Part shown: one piece after another, positions 36,197-45,930 of the stretch
Numbering within the stretch: position 1 is the first letter of the stretch
Layout: each line of letters begins with the position of its first letter
NCBI RefSeq assembly: GCF_900104765.1
Contig: NZ_LT629737.1
Coordinates: 434,001-498,000, forward strand
Length of the DNA: 64,000 nt
Direction: 5' to 3'
Origin: Gillisia sp. Hel1_33_143
GTDB lineage: Bacteria > Bacteroidota > Bacteroidia > Flavobacteriales > Flavobacteriaceae
Translations under genes and position numbers: made by a program
The notes under the pieces: model-generated
The model's input: the letters and a program-made list of their open reading frames with translations, nothing else
Database searches by the model: none
Told to the model about the DNA's origin: nothing

Positions 36197-37125
36197 TAAT
36201 GTTTTAAAAATGATTCTATTTCATTATTCACCAACTTCGATTTTTCAAAATTTACAAAATGACCTGCTTTATCTATGATCTTAACTTGTAACTGAGGCAT
36301 TTTTTCCTTGGCTTGTGTAGCCAGAAATTCTAAATCTTGAGTTGGATGAAAATACTTATTAGGAATTAAAGCATCGTTGGCACCGTAGATCATAAGCACC
36401 GGAATTTTAATTTCAGGCAATTTATCAATCACCGGCTCCTCTAACATGGCATGAATATTATTTACGATCATCTTCGAATAATCTGGAAAATCTGAAGCGT
36501 TTTTCATTGCAATTCTGTCTTCTACCATAAATTCTGCATCTTCCGGAAATTCGTAAAAATTAAGTTTGAAATTGTTTCTTATTTGCTCTTCAGAAGCATT
36601 CTCTACCATTGATGCTGTATAAGACATCTTCATGATCTTGCCTTCTTCTTCAGCAAAAGTTTCTATCCCCGCCGGAGCTATTAAAATTAATTTCTGAAAA
36701 TTTTCAGGAGCTTTTAAAACACTCGTCATAGCAATTTGGCCACCCATAGAATGACCTACCAAGACCACATTCTTCAATTCTTTTTCCTTTATAAATTGAT
36801 TGATAAAATCTGCATATTCAGCAAGCGTATAATCCAACCTGTTCTTTGAAGATTTTCCATAGCCTGGAAGATCTATAGCAATACATCTATAATATTCTTT
36901 TAAAGAAGAAATATTCTTATTCCAAGCCTCCATATAACTGGAAAGTCCATGAATAAAAAGTAAAGTTGTAGCTCCAGAACCCGTGTCCTGAAAAGCGATC
37001 TTCTCGTTATTTATTAAAACTGAATCCACTGGGTTGGTATAGGTTAGGGTCTCACTAATTGTGTTTTGGGCAACTGCATTTATAAAAAATAGAAGCATTA
37101 AGCTAAACAACGTTCCTTTTCTCAT
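36196..37125 (-). CDS. Exported alpha/beta hydrolase
   Basis: The protein (309 aa) has a signal peptide (residues 1-20, ending AVAQ), the oxyanion motif HGLSS, the nucleophile elbow VGHSMGGQ with Ser126, an acidic residue in YGANDALIP and a catalytic His in KAGHFVNFE. It would act in the periplasm or on the outer membrane. Its start lies inside the acyl-CoA ligase gene (23-base overlap) and its stop overlaps the next start. An esterase acting on an imported ester is the best guess from context. Confidence 0.87.
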   Translation of the reverse strand: MRKGTLFSLMLLFFINAVAQNTISETLTYTNPVDSVLINNEKIAFQDTGSGATTLLFIHGLSSYMEAWNKNISSLKEYYRCIAIDLPGYGKSSKNRLDYTLAEYADFINQFIKEKELKNVVLVGHSMGGQIAMTSVLKAPENFQKLILIAPAGIETFAEEEGKIMKMSYTASMVENASEEQIRNNFKLNFYEFPEDAEFMVEDRIAMKNASDFPDYSKMIVNNIHAMLEEPVIDKLPEIKIPVLMIYGANDALIPNKYFHPTQDLEFLATQAKEKMPQLQVKIIDKAGHFVNFEKSKLVNNEIESFLKH

Positions 37126-38632
37126 GATTTATAATTTTATATAAGTTTTTTAATTTTACTCTATCAATTTTACCGATTCCGGATTTCGGCAGAGAATCTA
37201 AGCAAATAATGTCTTTCGGGATTTTATAACTCGCCAAATACTTTTTTAGGTGGTTCAAAATATCGTCTGCTTTTAGATCATCATCGTCGTTTAAAACAAT
37301 AAAAGCAACGCCAATTTCTCCCCAATTTTCATCTTCTATTCCAATTACAGCAGCTTCTTTTACCAGATTGTATTTATAAAGCACTTGTTCAATTTCTGAA
37401 GGATGAATATTTTCCCCTCCGGAAATGAATAGCTGATTTTTTCTCCCAACTATGTAGATAAACCCATCTTCATCAATCTTTGCCATATCACCAGTGTACA
37501 ACCATTCTTCTTTGATCTTATTAAAAGAATAAGAGGAGTTGTTCCAATACCCGGGAGTAACTATATTTCCTTTTAAACAGATCTCGCCATATTCATAATT
37601 TGCCACTTCTTCCCCGCTAGTATTAACGATTTTCATATCAACATAAAAATTAGGTTTTCCAATAGAACCCTTTTTCCATAAGGCATCGTGATGATGCAAA
37701 GAAGTAATGCACGGTCCGGCTTCTGTTAATCCATAACCCTGACTTAAAAAAATTCCCTTTTCTGCCCAAGCATCAATCAGTTTAATAGAAAGTGGCTCCC
37801 CGCCTACCACTATATATTTTAATACATCTGCCTTAAAGGTTGAAAATGCCTTATTCTTAACCATCATCCGCAACATGGTAGGCACGGCTAAAAACAGAGA
37901 GATAGGTTCTTCTTCAATATAATTGAGTACTTTTTTAGGCTTGAATCTTTTTAAAAAATCTACTCGAGCACCGCGGTGTAACATGGGTAATAAAAGCACA
38001 TTCCATCCCGAAGTATGAAAAGGCGGCAATACATTTAAGGTGTGATCTGCAGAAGTAATCTCCAATTGTACCGAAGTGTTCAAACTATTCCAGAACATCA
38101 TTCTGTTGGTATAGATCACTCCTTTAGGTTTTCCAGTGGTTCCCGAAGTATAAAAAATAAATATTGGCTGATCTACTTCAATAGTAATTTTGTTTAAAAC
38201 TTCTGGCAGTTCTAATCTTTCTGCTTCAGTAAAAAATGAGGAAAATAAAGATAAGCTAGCATTGCTAAAGGTTTTTAATTCTTCTTCTAATAATTCAAAA
38301 CTTGAACCTTCAGCCAATACCAAAGTTGGGATCACATCAGTAATACAATGTTTTAACTCGTAACTTGTAGCTCTAAAATTTAAAGGCACTAAGATAATTC
38401 CCAACCTTTGAGCGGCTATAAATAACATTAAATATTCAGGAGAATGTTTTGCAACAACCGCTATTCTATCTCCTTTTTTTAGCTGAAATCTATTCAGCAA
38501 TAAAATTCCAATTTTTCTGGAAGTATCATCTAACTGCTTATAAGTATAAATGCGACCGGTATCTAAAGATCTTACCGCCTTTTTATCGGGAGTATAAGAT
38601 GACCATTTTGATATCCAATCCAGATAGTTCAT
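37103..38632 (-). CDS. AMP-dependent acyl-CoA ligase
   Basis: The protein (509 aa) activates a carboxylic acid as its CoA thioester via an acyl-adenylate. The ANL superfamily motifs are visible: the P-loop YTSGTTGKPKG, the YGLTEAGP motif, YTGDMAKIDEDGFIYIVGR and the C-terminal Lys in GIGKIDRVKL. The acyl substrate cannot be read from sequence; a short or medium hydroxy- or keto-acid would fit the operon (bdhA, hydrolases). It overlaps the symporter gene by four bases (ATGA). Confidence 0.9.
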   Translation of the reverse strand: MNYLDWISKWSSYTPDKKAVRSLDTGRIYTYKQLDDTSRKIGILLLNRFQLKKGDRIAVVAKHSPEYLMLFIAAQRLGIILVPLNFRATSYELKHCITDVIPTLVLAEGSSFELLEEELKTFSNASLSLFSSFFTEAERLELPEVLNKITIEVDQPIFIFYTSGTTGKPKGVIYTNRMMFWNSLNTSVQLEITSADHTLNVLPPFHTSGWNVLLLPMLHRGARVDFLKRFKPKKVLNYIEEEPISLFLAVPTMLRMMVKNKAFSTFKADVLKYIVVGGEPLSIKLIDAWAEKGIFLSQGYGLTEAGPCITSLHHHDALWKKGSIGKPNFYVDMKIVNTSGEEVANYEYGEICLKGNIVTPGYWNNSSYSFNKIKEEWLYTGDMAKIDEDGFIYIVGRKNQLFISGGENIHPSEIEQVLYKYNLVKEAAVIGIEDENWGEIGVAFIVLNDDDDLKADDILNHLKKYLASYKIPKDIICLDSLPKSGIGKIDRVKLKNLYKIINHEKRNVV

Positions 38633-40113
38633 ACTTTCTTTTTACTGAATAAATATAGCAAATTACCAATGATAAAAGATGCAACTATAGCTATAGCTGC
38701 AGAAACTCCAGGGTTGTTTACCGGTTCCTGCATATATGGAGTGATCCTTCCGTAGTAAATTATAAAGTGAAGCGCTACGGCAGAAAAACTTGCAATAAAC
38801 ACAGCATTCTTGCTTACCTTTTTAAAATAAATTCCGAATAACACAGGCACAAAGGCAGCAGCGAAATAGGCATAAACCCCATTTTGGGCAAAAATAGCCA
38901 CACTTACGTTTGGGTTTATGATCTGATCATGACTCAACCAAAAACTCACAATTGCTAATAAGATGATCACGATCTTATTAAGCGCTACAGAACTTATCTT
39001 TTTTACAGAAGGAAATAACGGTGTAATTAAGTCGGTACTTATAGTAGTAGAAAGCGACTGAATTAAACCTTCCAAAGTAGAAAGTCCTGCAGAGATCAAC
39101 CCGGCAACAATTAGAACACCCACCCCGGCGGTAAAAGTCTTGACCACATATGCCGAAACCAACTCATCCATCTTAAGCGGAACTCCATCTATTGCCAGAT
39201 CTGGAAAAGTGATACGAGCATAAAGCCCGACAAATACTACCAGAAAGAAAACCGTCATACAGCTAATTGCTACAAAAAGATATTTATTTACAGACTTTGC
39301 ATCTTTTAAAAACAGTGATTTTGTAATAATATGAGGCTGACAAACAATCGCAATTCCAATCACTATCTGGCAAGAGATAATTTCAAAGTAATCTCTAAAA
39401 AGAAAACTCTTTTCATTGGTAGTTTTTACCAATTGAGGATCAATATCTTTTAAGGTATTTATAAAGCCTTCAATTCCATGATTAAAATATTCTGCTCCAG
39501 ATAAAATAAGAATAAGCGCCACAATAAACATTAATACAGCCTGAATGGTATTAGTATATACCATAGAATTTGCGCCACCAAACATCATATATCCAAACAC
39601 GAAAATCACTAATCCCAGCAAGACATAGAAGGGTTCCAAATTCAAAGATTTTGAAATGATCTGCGTAAGCCCCACACAAATTAGCACTATAAAAGTGATC
39701 AGCAAAAGAGAAAGAAACGCAAAGAAAATGGTGAGTCCTTTACTATCATATCGCTTCCCGATCCATTGCGCCATAGTAAGCGCTTTTACTGTAGACCCAT
39801 GTTTTTGGAATGCCTTGGTAAAAAATATAAGCGATGCAAAAATGGCAATTGGCATAACTACTCCAAAAGAGATAATTCCTGCAAAACCATAAAGTGCTAT
39901 AAACCCCGGATTGATTATAAACGTCGCCGCACTCGTCATAGAAGCGGCTAAAGATAGTCCTACTGCCCAAGCTGGGAAACCGTTACTCCCAATGGCAAAA
40001 TCATCTATATTCTTAGTCTTTCGCATTCCGCGAACTACAAAAAATATGATAACCAATGAATAAACTACGAGTAAAAGTGTTACATATAAAGACCAGGTTT
40101 CACTTGCGAACAT
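38629..40113 (-). CDS. Sodium:solute symporter (SSS family)
   Basis: The protein (494 aa) has about thirteen membrane helices and the SSS-family features GLSLAASMTSAATFIINPGF in an early helix and the GLISAGLSTLEGLIQSLSTT region around the Na+ site. It would bring a small organic anion across the inner membrane with Na+. Acetate, propionate or 3-hydroxybutyrate are all possible; the family alone does not decide. It is the first gene of the 30572-40113 unit, 182 bases divergent from the glycosylasparaginase gene. Confidence 0.9.
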   Translation of the reverse strand: MFASETWSLYVTLLLVVYSLVIIFFVVRGMRKTKNIDDFAIGSNGFPAWAVGLSLAASMTSAATFIINPGFIALYGFAGIISFGVVMPIAIFASLIFFTKAFQKHGSTVKALTMAQWIGKRYDSKGLTIFFAFLSLLLITFIVLICVGLTQIISKSLNLEPFYVLLGLVIFVFGYMMFGGANSMVYTNTIQAVLMFIVALILILSGAEYFNHGIEGFINTLKDIDPQLVKTTNEKSFLFRDYFEIISCQIVIGIAIVCQPHIITKSLFLKDAKSVNKYLFVAISCMTVFFLVVFVGLYARITFPDLAIDGVPLKMDELVSAYVVKTFTAGVGVLIVAGLISAGLSTLEGLIQSLSTTISTDLITPLFPSVKKISSVALNKIVIILLAIVSFWLSHDQIINPNVSVAIFAQNGVYAYFAAAFVPVLFGIYFKKVSKNAVFIASFSAVALHFIIYYGRITPYMQEPVNNPGVSAAIAIVASFIIGNLLYLFSKKKV

Positions 40114-40295
40114 ATATTAATTGAGTTTGAAAAGTGAAGTTAAAACTTATACTTATTTTAGTTGAATTAATTGTTTAATTATAGAGTGCGACTTAAAAAC
40201 AATTTCATCTAAAAGCTTTAAAGATCTAAATATAGATTGAATAACTACAACTAAGACTTAAATATGACTTAATTAAATTTCATATCTTATCCAAG

Positions 40296-41276
40296 ATGAA
40301 AAGAAGAAAGTTTATTGAAAGATCTTCACTTACCGGAATAGGAATTGTATTTTCATCAACCGTTATTAATGCTTCTCCATTGCAAAATTTTAATCAAAAA
40401 CAAATGAACAAATTTCCAATCACCATTGCCACATGGAATTTCCCTAACGCCAGTAAAAGAGCCGGTGAATTATTGAGTCAAGGCGCAAATGCGCTAGATG
40501 CTGTGGAGCAAGGAGTCATGGTTGAAGAAGCAGATATTAGAAACACCACCGTTGGGAAAGGTGGAGCGCCAGACAGAGATGGAAATGTAACTTTAGATGC
40601 ATGCATTATGTCTGCTTCGGGAAATGCCGGTGCTGTTGTATATTTAAAACATACCTCTAAAGCTGCCTCTGTAGCACGAAAAGTAATGGAGGAAACTCCG
40701 CATGTAATGCTAGCAGGAGAAGGTGCAGATCTTTTTGCCATACAGCAAGGTTTTGAAAAAGAAGAATTATTTACAGAGAGTTCTAAAGCCGATTATCAGG
40801 AATGGTTAAAAAAGAAAGAATACAAACCGATAATCAATATTGAAAATCACGACACCATTGGAATGTTATGCATCGATAAAAATGGGGATCTAGCAGGAGC
40901 CTGCACCAGTAGCGGACTTTCTTATAAAATAAATGGACGCGTTGGAGATTCACCTATTATTGGTTCCGGATTATTTTTAGATAATGAAATTGGTGGAGCA
41001 GTAGCTACCGGGATGGGTGAAGCTATTATGAAAAGTGTTGGAAGCTTTTTGATAGTGGAATTGATGCGACAAGGAAAATCGCCTCAAGAAGCCTGTGAGG
41101 AAGCAATTAATAGGATCATAAAAGCAAACCCGAATACTTATAAAGAATTTCAGGCAGCTTTTATAGCCATCAATAAAAAAGGTGAAATTGGCTCTCACTG
41201 CATTCAGAAAGGCTTTAGTTACGTAAAATATCAAGCTGATAAGAATGAGAACATTCTTAGCAGCTATAATTTTTAA
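40296..41276 (+). CDS. N4-(beta-N-acetylglucosaminyl)-L-asparaginase (glycosylasparaginase), Tat-type signal
   Basis: An Ntn-hydrolase (326 aa) that cleaves GlcNAc-Asn. It has a twin-arginine-like N-terminus (KRRKFIERSSLTGIG), so the enzyme is probably periplasmic. The self-cleavage and catalytic site is HDTIGM with Thr187 as the new N-terminal nucleophile after autoproteolysis. Substrate-binding residues appear in GRVGDSPIIGSGLFLDNE and VATGMGEAI. It is convergent with cphA (22-base gap), so it is next to, but perhaps not part of, cyanophycin metabolism. Confidence 0.9.
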   Translation: MKRRKFIERSSLTGIGIVFSSTVINASPLQNFNQKQMNKFPITIATWNFPNASKRAGELLSQGANALDAVEQGVMVEEADIRNTTVGKGGAPDRDGNVTLDACIMSASGNAGAVVYLKHTSKAASVARKVMEETPHVMLAGEGADLFAIQQGFEKEELFTESSKADYQEWLKKKEYKPIINIENHDTIGMLCIDKNGDLAGACTSSGLSYKINGRVGDSPIIGSGLFLDNEIGGAVATGMGEAIMKSVGSFLIVELMRQGKSPQEACEEAINRIIKANPNTYKEFQAAFIAINKKGEIGSHCIQKGFSYVKYQADKNENILSSYNF

Positions 41277-41298
41277 GATATTAAAAGAATAGGATAGG

Positions 41299-43926
41299 TT
41301 ATAAATCTAAAGTTCCATTTGCCTCTTGTTCTTGCATTGTCTGAATAAGTGCTAAAACTTCTGTTATCACATCGCTACAAATTATAATGAGCGAACCTTT
41401 TCTGGCATGTTTAATAGCATACGTAACGGCTTCCTTTTCATTAGGAATGACGGTAGTTTTTTTATCTGGGTTTGTTTGATTGATCCCTGCAGTAAGCATA
41501 TCAATTAATTCCTTCTCACTTCTTCCTCTTAGATTTTTATCCTGACGAATAATAATTTCATCAAACATTTCTGCAGCAATACTTCCCAATAGTTTGGTAT
41601 CTTCTTCTTTTCTATCTCCCACTCCCGCTATAATTCCAACTTTAACCGTACAATCAATTTTTCCTATAAAATTCTGTAAAGCTTTCATTCCTGCTGGATT
41701 GTGTGCATAATCTAACAAAACTTGGAAATTTTTAAATTGAAATAAGTTCAGTCTACCCGGTGTCTGTGCAGGTGAAGGATTGAAGGTTTGAAGTCCAATT
41801 TTAATATCTTCTATAGTAACGCCTCTTAAGTAGGCCGCTAAAACTGCAGGAAGTATATTCTGGATCATAAATTCTGCCTTACCACCAAAAGTTAATGGAA
41901 TATTAACCGCTTTCATAATTCGCAATTTCCATTCTCCTTTACAAATGGTAATGTATCCATTTTCATAAATGGCAGAAAGGCCATTTTTCTTTTGCATAGC
42001 TTTTATCCTAGTGCTATTCTCATCCATAGAGAAGAGAGCAATGTTAGAGATCGCTTTTTTACGCATTTTATATACTAAATCATCATCTGCATTAAGAATT
42101 GCATATCCATTTGGAACAACACTTTCAGGAATAATTCCTTTTACTTCTGCTAATTGCTGAATAGTGTGAATTCCTTTAAGGCCTAAATGATCTTCAGAAA
42201 CATTAGTAACTATACCAATATCGCAATTATGAAATCCTAACCCGGAACGTAAAATTCCTCCTCTAGCACATTCCAAAACAGCAAAATCGATGGTAGGATC
42301 TTTCAATACAAATTCTGCACTGTTAGGCCCTGTACAATCACCCTTCATTAATAATCTATTCTGAATATAAACTCCATCACTAGTAGTATATCCAACTTTA
42401 TACCCATTTTGTTTAGCCAAATGTGCTATCAACCTAGTAGTGGTTGTTTTACCGTTGGTACCGGTAATTGCAATTATAGGCACTTTACCAGTGGCTCCAT
42501 GAGGGAAAAGTTCATCTATCACTGGAGCTGCCACGTTGCGAGGCAAACCTTTGGTAGGCGCCAAGTGCATTCGAAAACCAGGAGCAGCATTTACTTCAAT
42601 TACAGCTCCTCCGGTTTCAGATAGTGGTTTACTAATATCTGTAGTAATAACATCAATTCCGCAAATATCAAGATCGATAATTTTTGAAATGCGTTCTGCC
42701 ATAAAGAGATTGGCCGGATGTACCACATCGGTAACATCTTCTGCAGTACCACCGGTACTCAAATTGGCAGTATCTTTCAGAATTAATTTTTCGCCTTTTT
42801 TCAAAACAGATTTCAGCGTGTAACCCTCTGTAGCAATAATTCCTTTGGTTACATTATCTATAGTGATCAAGGTCAACATTTTTTCGTGACCATAACCCCG
42901 CCTTGGGTCTTTATTTACTTCTTTGATTAACTCCCTAATCGTACTTTTTCCATTTCCAACCACATGTGCAGGAGTACGCCTGGAAGCTGCTACCAATTTA
43001 TGATTAATAACCAATAGACGATAATCATCACCTATGATCTGCTTTTCTATTAAAACCGAAGATGATATTTTTTTGGCAATATTAAATCCTAACAACGCCT
43101 CTTTAAAAGTGTTGATGTTTATGGTCACCCCGCGACCGTGATTCCCATTTACTGGCTTCGTAACCAAAGGAAATTCAAGTTCACTTACCACTTCTTGCAG
43201 ATTAATTTCGTCTCTCAAAATTTTACCTTTTGAAACAGGAATCTCTGCTTGTTCTAATAAATATTTGGTTTCAACTTTATCACAAGCAATCTCCACACCT
43301 ATATTACTGGTATGGCAAGTTACTGTAGCTTGTATTCTTTTTTGATTCGAGCCGTATCCAAGTTGGACTAAGGAGTGCTTATTTAATCGAATCCAAGGAA
43401 TTCCTCTACTCTCTGCTTCTGCAACAATAGCACCAGTGCTTGGGCCTAGTCTTACACTCTCCCTAATTTCCTTCATTTCTTGGATATCAACAGCAAGATC
43501 GTAAGTTTCGCTGTTTACCAAAGCCATACAAATCTTTACAGAAGCATTAGCTGCATATATACCCACCTCTTCTTCCATATAATCGAACACCACATTATAT
43601 ACTCCATCTTCCCCGTAACCTCTGGTTCTACCAAACCCAACATCCATTCCGGCCAAAGTTTGAATTTCTAAAGCAATATGTTCGATAATATGCCCCATCC
43701 AAGTTCCTGCTTTCACCCTTGAGAAAAATCCGCCAGCTACACCTTCAGAACATCTATGCTCATACATGCCCGGAAACATGTTTTCTATTCTTTCAGAAAA
43801 ACCATCAATTTTGTCAGATGGTCGCTTTTCCATCTCTTCCAAATCCAAAACCATGACTATTAATTTATGCCTTTTTATAGACCAATAATTAGGGCCTCTA
43901 AGGGCATGTATTTCTCTGATTTTCAT
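41299..43926 (-). CDS. cphA: Cyanophycin synthetase
   Basis: CphA makes cyanophycin, a storage polymer of aspartate with arginine side chains, adding both amino acids with ATP. The protein (875 aa) has the N-terminal cyanophycin-specific domain (1-160), an ATP-grasp domain (about 215-480, with VTKPVNGNHGRGVTININ and EVNAAPGFRMH) that adds Asp, and a Mur-ligase-like domain with P-loop TGTNGKTTTT (near residue 490) that adds Arg. All catalytic blocks look intact, as in primer-dependent CphA1. It is divergent from cphB with 111 bases between. Confidence 0.95.
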   Translation of the reverse strand: MKIREIHALRGPNYWSIKRHKLIVMVLDLEEMEKRPSDKIDGFSERIENMFPGMYEHRCSEGVAGGFFSRVKAGTWMGHIIEHIALEIQTLAGMDVGFGRTRGYGEDGVYNVVFDYMEEEVGIYAANASVKICMALVNSETYDLAVDIQEMKEIRESVRLGPSTGAIVAEAESRGIPWIRLNKHSLVQLGYGSNQKRIQATVTCHTSNIGVEIACDKVETKYLLEQAEIPVSKGKILRDEINLQEVVSELEFPLVTKPVNGNHGRGVTININTFKEALLGFNIAKKISSSVLIEKQIIGDDYRLLVINHKLVAASRRTPAHVVGNGKSTIRELIKEVNKDPRRGYGHEKMLTLITIDNVTKGIIATEGYTLKSVLKKGEKLILKDTANLSTGGTAEDVTDVVHPANLFMAERISKIIDLDICGIDVITTDISKPLSETGGAVIEVNAAPGFRMHLAPTKGLPRNVAAPVIDELFPHGATGKVPIIAITGTNGKTTTTRLIAHLAKQNGYKVGYTTSDGVYIQNRLLMKGDCTGPNSAEFVLKDPTIDFAVLECARGGILRSGLGFHNCDIGIVTNVSEDHLGLKGIHTIQQLAEVKGIIPESVVPNGYAILNADDDLVYKMRKKAISNIALFSMDENSTRIKAMQKKNGLSAIYENGYITICKGEWKLRIMKAVNIPLTFGGKAEFMIQNILPAVLAAYLRGVTIEDIKIGLQTFNPSPAQTPGRLNLFQFKNFQVLLDYAHNPAGMKALQNFIGKIDCTVKVGIIAGVGDRKEEDTKLLGSIAAEMFDEIIIRQDKNLRGRSEKELIDMLTAGINQTNPDKKTTVIPNEKEAVTYAIKHARKGSLIIICSDVITEVLALIQTMQEQEANGTLDL

Positions 43927-44037
43927 AATTTTCTATTTATAAATTTTTCCTTGTATAAGAAAAGCTGGAATTATGATGTTAATTTATGTCTTGGTAAAAT
44001 ATTAAACTATTTTTACTCCATAATTTAATTTTTAATT

Positions 44038-44892
44038 ATGATAAAAGGAACTTTAATTCCTATTGGCGGAAATGAAGATAAAGGGTTTCATAAAGCAGAC
44101 AGATTTCGATTAGATTACATAAGCCAAGGAATTTTGTTCAGAGTTGTTGAAGAAAGCGGAGGTAAAAATTCAAGAATATTAGTAATTACAACAGCTTCAG
44201 GAATTCCTGAGGTTGTTGGAAAAAACTATGTTGATGCATTTAGTCTATTAGAATGTAAACATGTAGTTACTTTATTTATAGCATCTAAAGAAGAAGCAGA
44301 TCTTCCTGAAAATTTAGACCTATTAAAAAATGCAGATTGCATCTTATTTTCTGGTGGAAATCAATCTAAAATTACTTCGAGAATTAAAAATACCCAGTTC
44401 CATAAGATCTTGATGGAGCGTTATAAAAATGAAAATATAGTTGTTGCCGGAACCAGCGCTGGTGCCATGTGTATGTCTATGGAAATGATCACAGGCGGAA
44501 GCAGTAAAGAATCTTTTATAAAAGCAGCCACCAAATTTAAAGAAGGAATGGCCTTGATTCCTGAGCTTATTATAGATACCCATTTTATTCAACGAGGTCG
44601 TTTTGGACGTTTATCTGAAGCTGTTGCAAGATATTATGACCGAATTGGCTTCGGATTAGCCGAAGACACCGGACTCGTAATAAAGAATGGAAATGATTGT
44701 GAGATTATTGGTTCAGGAATGGTTATTATTTTTGATCCCGGAAAACTTACTCATAATAATTATGACATTTTAAAGAAAGGCACTCCTTTAACTATGACGC
44801 ATCTAATTACCCACGTTCTTTCTGCGGGTGATAGGTTTGACATAGACAAAAGAACCATTAAGGTTTTAACCAATCCAGATCATATGTTATAG
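44038..44892 (+). CDS. cphB: Cyanophycinase
   Basis: CphB is an S51-family serine peptidase that cuts cyanophycin into beta-Asp-Arg dipeptides. The protein (284 aa) shows PIGGNEDK near the N-terminus, a nucleophile elbow GTSAGAMCM with Ser140, and the substrate-pocket phrase DTHFIQRGRFGRL. It lacks a signal peptide and so is an intracellular form. It is divergent from cphA and convergent with the isoaspartyl peptidase gene (12-base gap). Confidence 0.94.
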   Translation: MIKGTLIPIGGNEDKGFHKADRFRLDYISQGILFRVVEESGGKNSRILVITTASGIPEVVGKNYVDAFSLLECKHVVTLFIASKEEADLPENLDLLKNADCILFSGGNQSKITSRIKNTQFHKILMERYKNENIVVAGTSAGAMCMSMEMITGGSSKESFIKAATKFKEGMALIPELIIDTHFIQRGRFGRLSEAVARYYDRIGFGLAEDTGLVIKNGNDCEIIGSGMVIIFDPGKLTHNNYDILKKGTPLTMTHLITHVLSAGDRFDIDKRTIKVLTNPDHML

Positions 44893-44904
44893 GATTCTTT
44901 GGGT

Positions 44905-45837
44905 TTAAACATCATATATCAGAATTTCATCCAAACCTTCAGAATTTTTACAACCTCTATACATTCCTTCTGTATTAAAAGGCATGGCGATATTGCCTTT
45001 GGCATCAACGGCAATCAATCCGCCATCGCCTCCAATTTTTAAGATGCGGTTTAAAATAACTTCATCTGCAGCATCTTTAAGAGACAAGCCTTTGTATTCC
45101 ATTAAGCACGAAACATCGTAAGCAACAACTCCTTTTATAAAAAACTCACCGCTTCCGGTACATGAAACCGCACAAGTGCTATTATTGGCATAATTTCCTG
45201 CTCCTATTATAGGACTATCTCCTATTCGCCCAAACTTTTTATTCGTCATTCCTCCAGTTGAAGTTCCTGCAGCTATGTTTCCGTTTTTATCGCAAGCAAC
45301 TGCTCCAACAGTTCCAAATTTGGAATCTTTTTTAGTAGAATGATCTAATTGAAAAGAATCTGAATCTTTGATCTCCAACCATTGCTCATGTCTAAATTCA
45401 TCGTAGAAATAGGAAGGCTCTTCCAATGTATAATTCAAAGATTTTGCGAATTCCATTGCTCCTTCCCCTGCCATAAAAACATGTTCGCTAGTATCCATTA
45501 CATCTCTAGCCAGTGAAATTGGGTTTTTAATACCAGTAATTAAAGTTACAGCGCCTGCATTTAATGTTTTCCCATTCATAATAGCAGCATCCATTTCATG
45601 GGTTTCACTTGCAGTAAAAACGCTGCCTTTCCCCGCATTAAATAAATGAGAATTTTCTAAAACCATAATAGTTTTTTCTACCGCTTCCACTGCATCTTTA
45701 CCTTCTTCCAGAATTTGATAGCCGGTTTCCATAGCCTCTCGCAATACTTTTTTATATTCCTTCTCCTTTTCAGGAGTCATTTTTCCTTTTATCAAGGTTC
45801 CTGCACCACCATGTATGGCTATGGCTATTTTCTGCAT
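44905..45837 (-). CDS. iaaA: Isoaspartyl peptidase / L-asparaginase (plant-type Ntn hydrolase)
   Basis: The enzyme (310 aa) hydrolyses beta-aspartyl dipeptides, including the beta-Asp-Arg released by cyanophycinase. The N-terminal IAIHGGAGTL, the self-cleavage site SKFGTVGAVACD with nucleophile Thr176, and the binding motifs GRIGDSPIIGAGNYAN and SCTGSGEFFIKG are all present. I chose the ATG at 45837, which begins MQKIAIAIHGGAG, over an upstream TTG at 45864 that would add nine residues. No signal peptide. It completes the cyanophycin degradation route. Confidence 0.92.
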   Translation of the reverse strand: MQKIAIAIHGGAGTLIKGKMTPEKEKEYKKVLREAMETGYQILEEGKDAVEAVEKTIMVLENSHLFNAGKGSVFTASETHEMDAAIMNGKTLNAGAVTLITGIKNPISLARDVMDTSEHVFMAGEGAMEFAKSLNYTLEEPSYFYDEFRHEQWLEIKDSDSFQLDHSTKKDSKFGTVGAVACDKNGNIAAGTSTGGMTNKKFGRIGDSPIIGAGNYANNSTCAVSCTGSGEFFIKGVVAYDVSCLMEYKGLSLKDAADEVILNRILKIGGDGGLIAVDAKGNIAMPFNTEGMYRGCKNSEGLDEILIYDV

Positions 45838-45912
45838 CAATAGTAGTTGTTTAGTTATTTTCAAATCACTCGGGTTATTTTAAGCTTCCGAATTCATTTA
45901 TTTAAAATTACA

Positions 45913-45930
45913 ACATGTGTTTTACATGTA
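45913..45930. promoter_or_regulatory. Two ACATGT palindromes one helical turn apart upstream of polA
   Basis: ACATGT occurs at 45913-45918 and 45924-45929, eleven bases apart, the second as TACATGTA. They lie just upstream of a -7-like TAACTTTTG (45935-45943) and 42 bases before polA, in the region shared with the divergent iaaA gene. They may form an operator; no cognate factor can be named. Confidence 0.3.
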
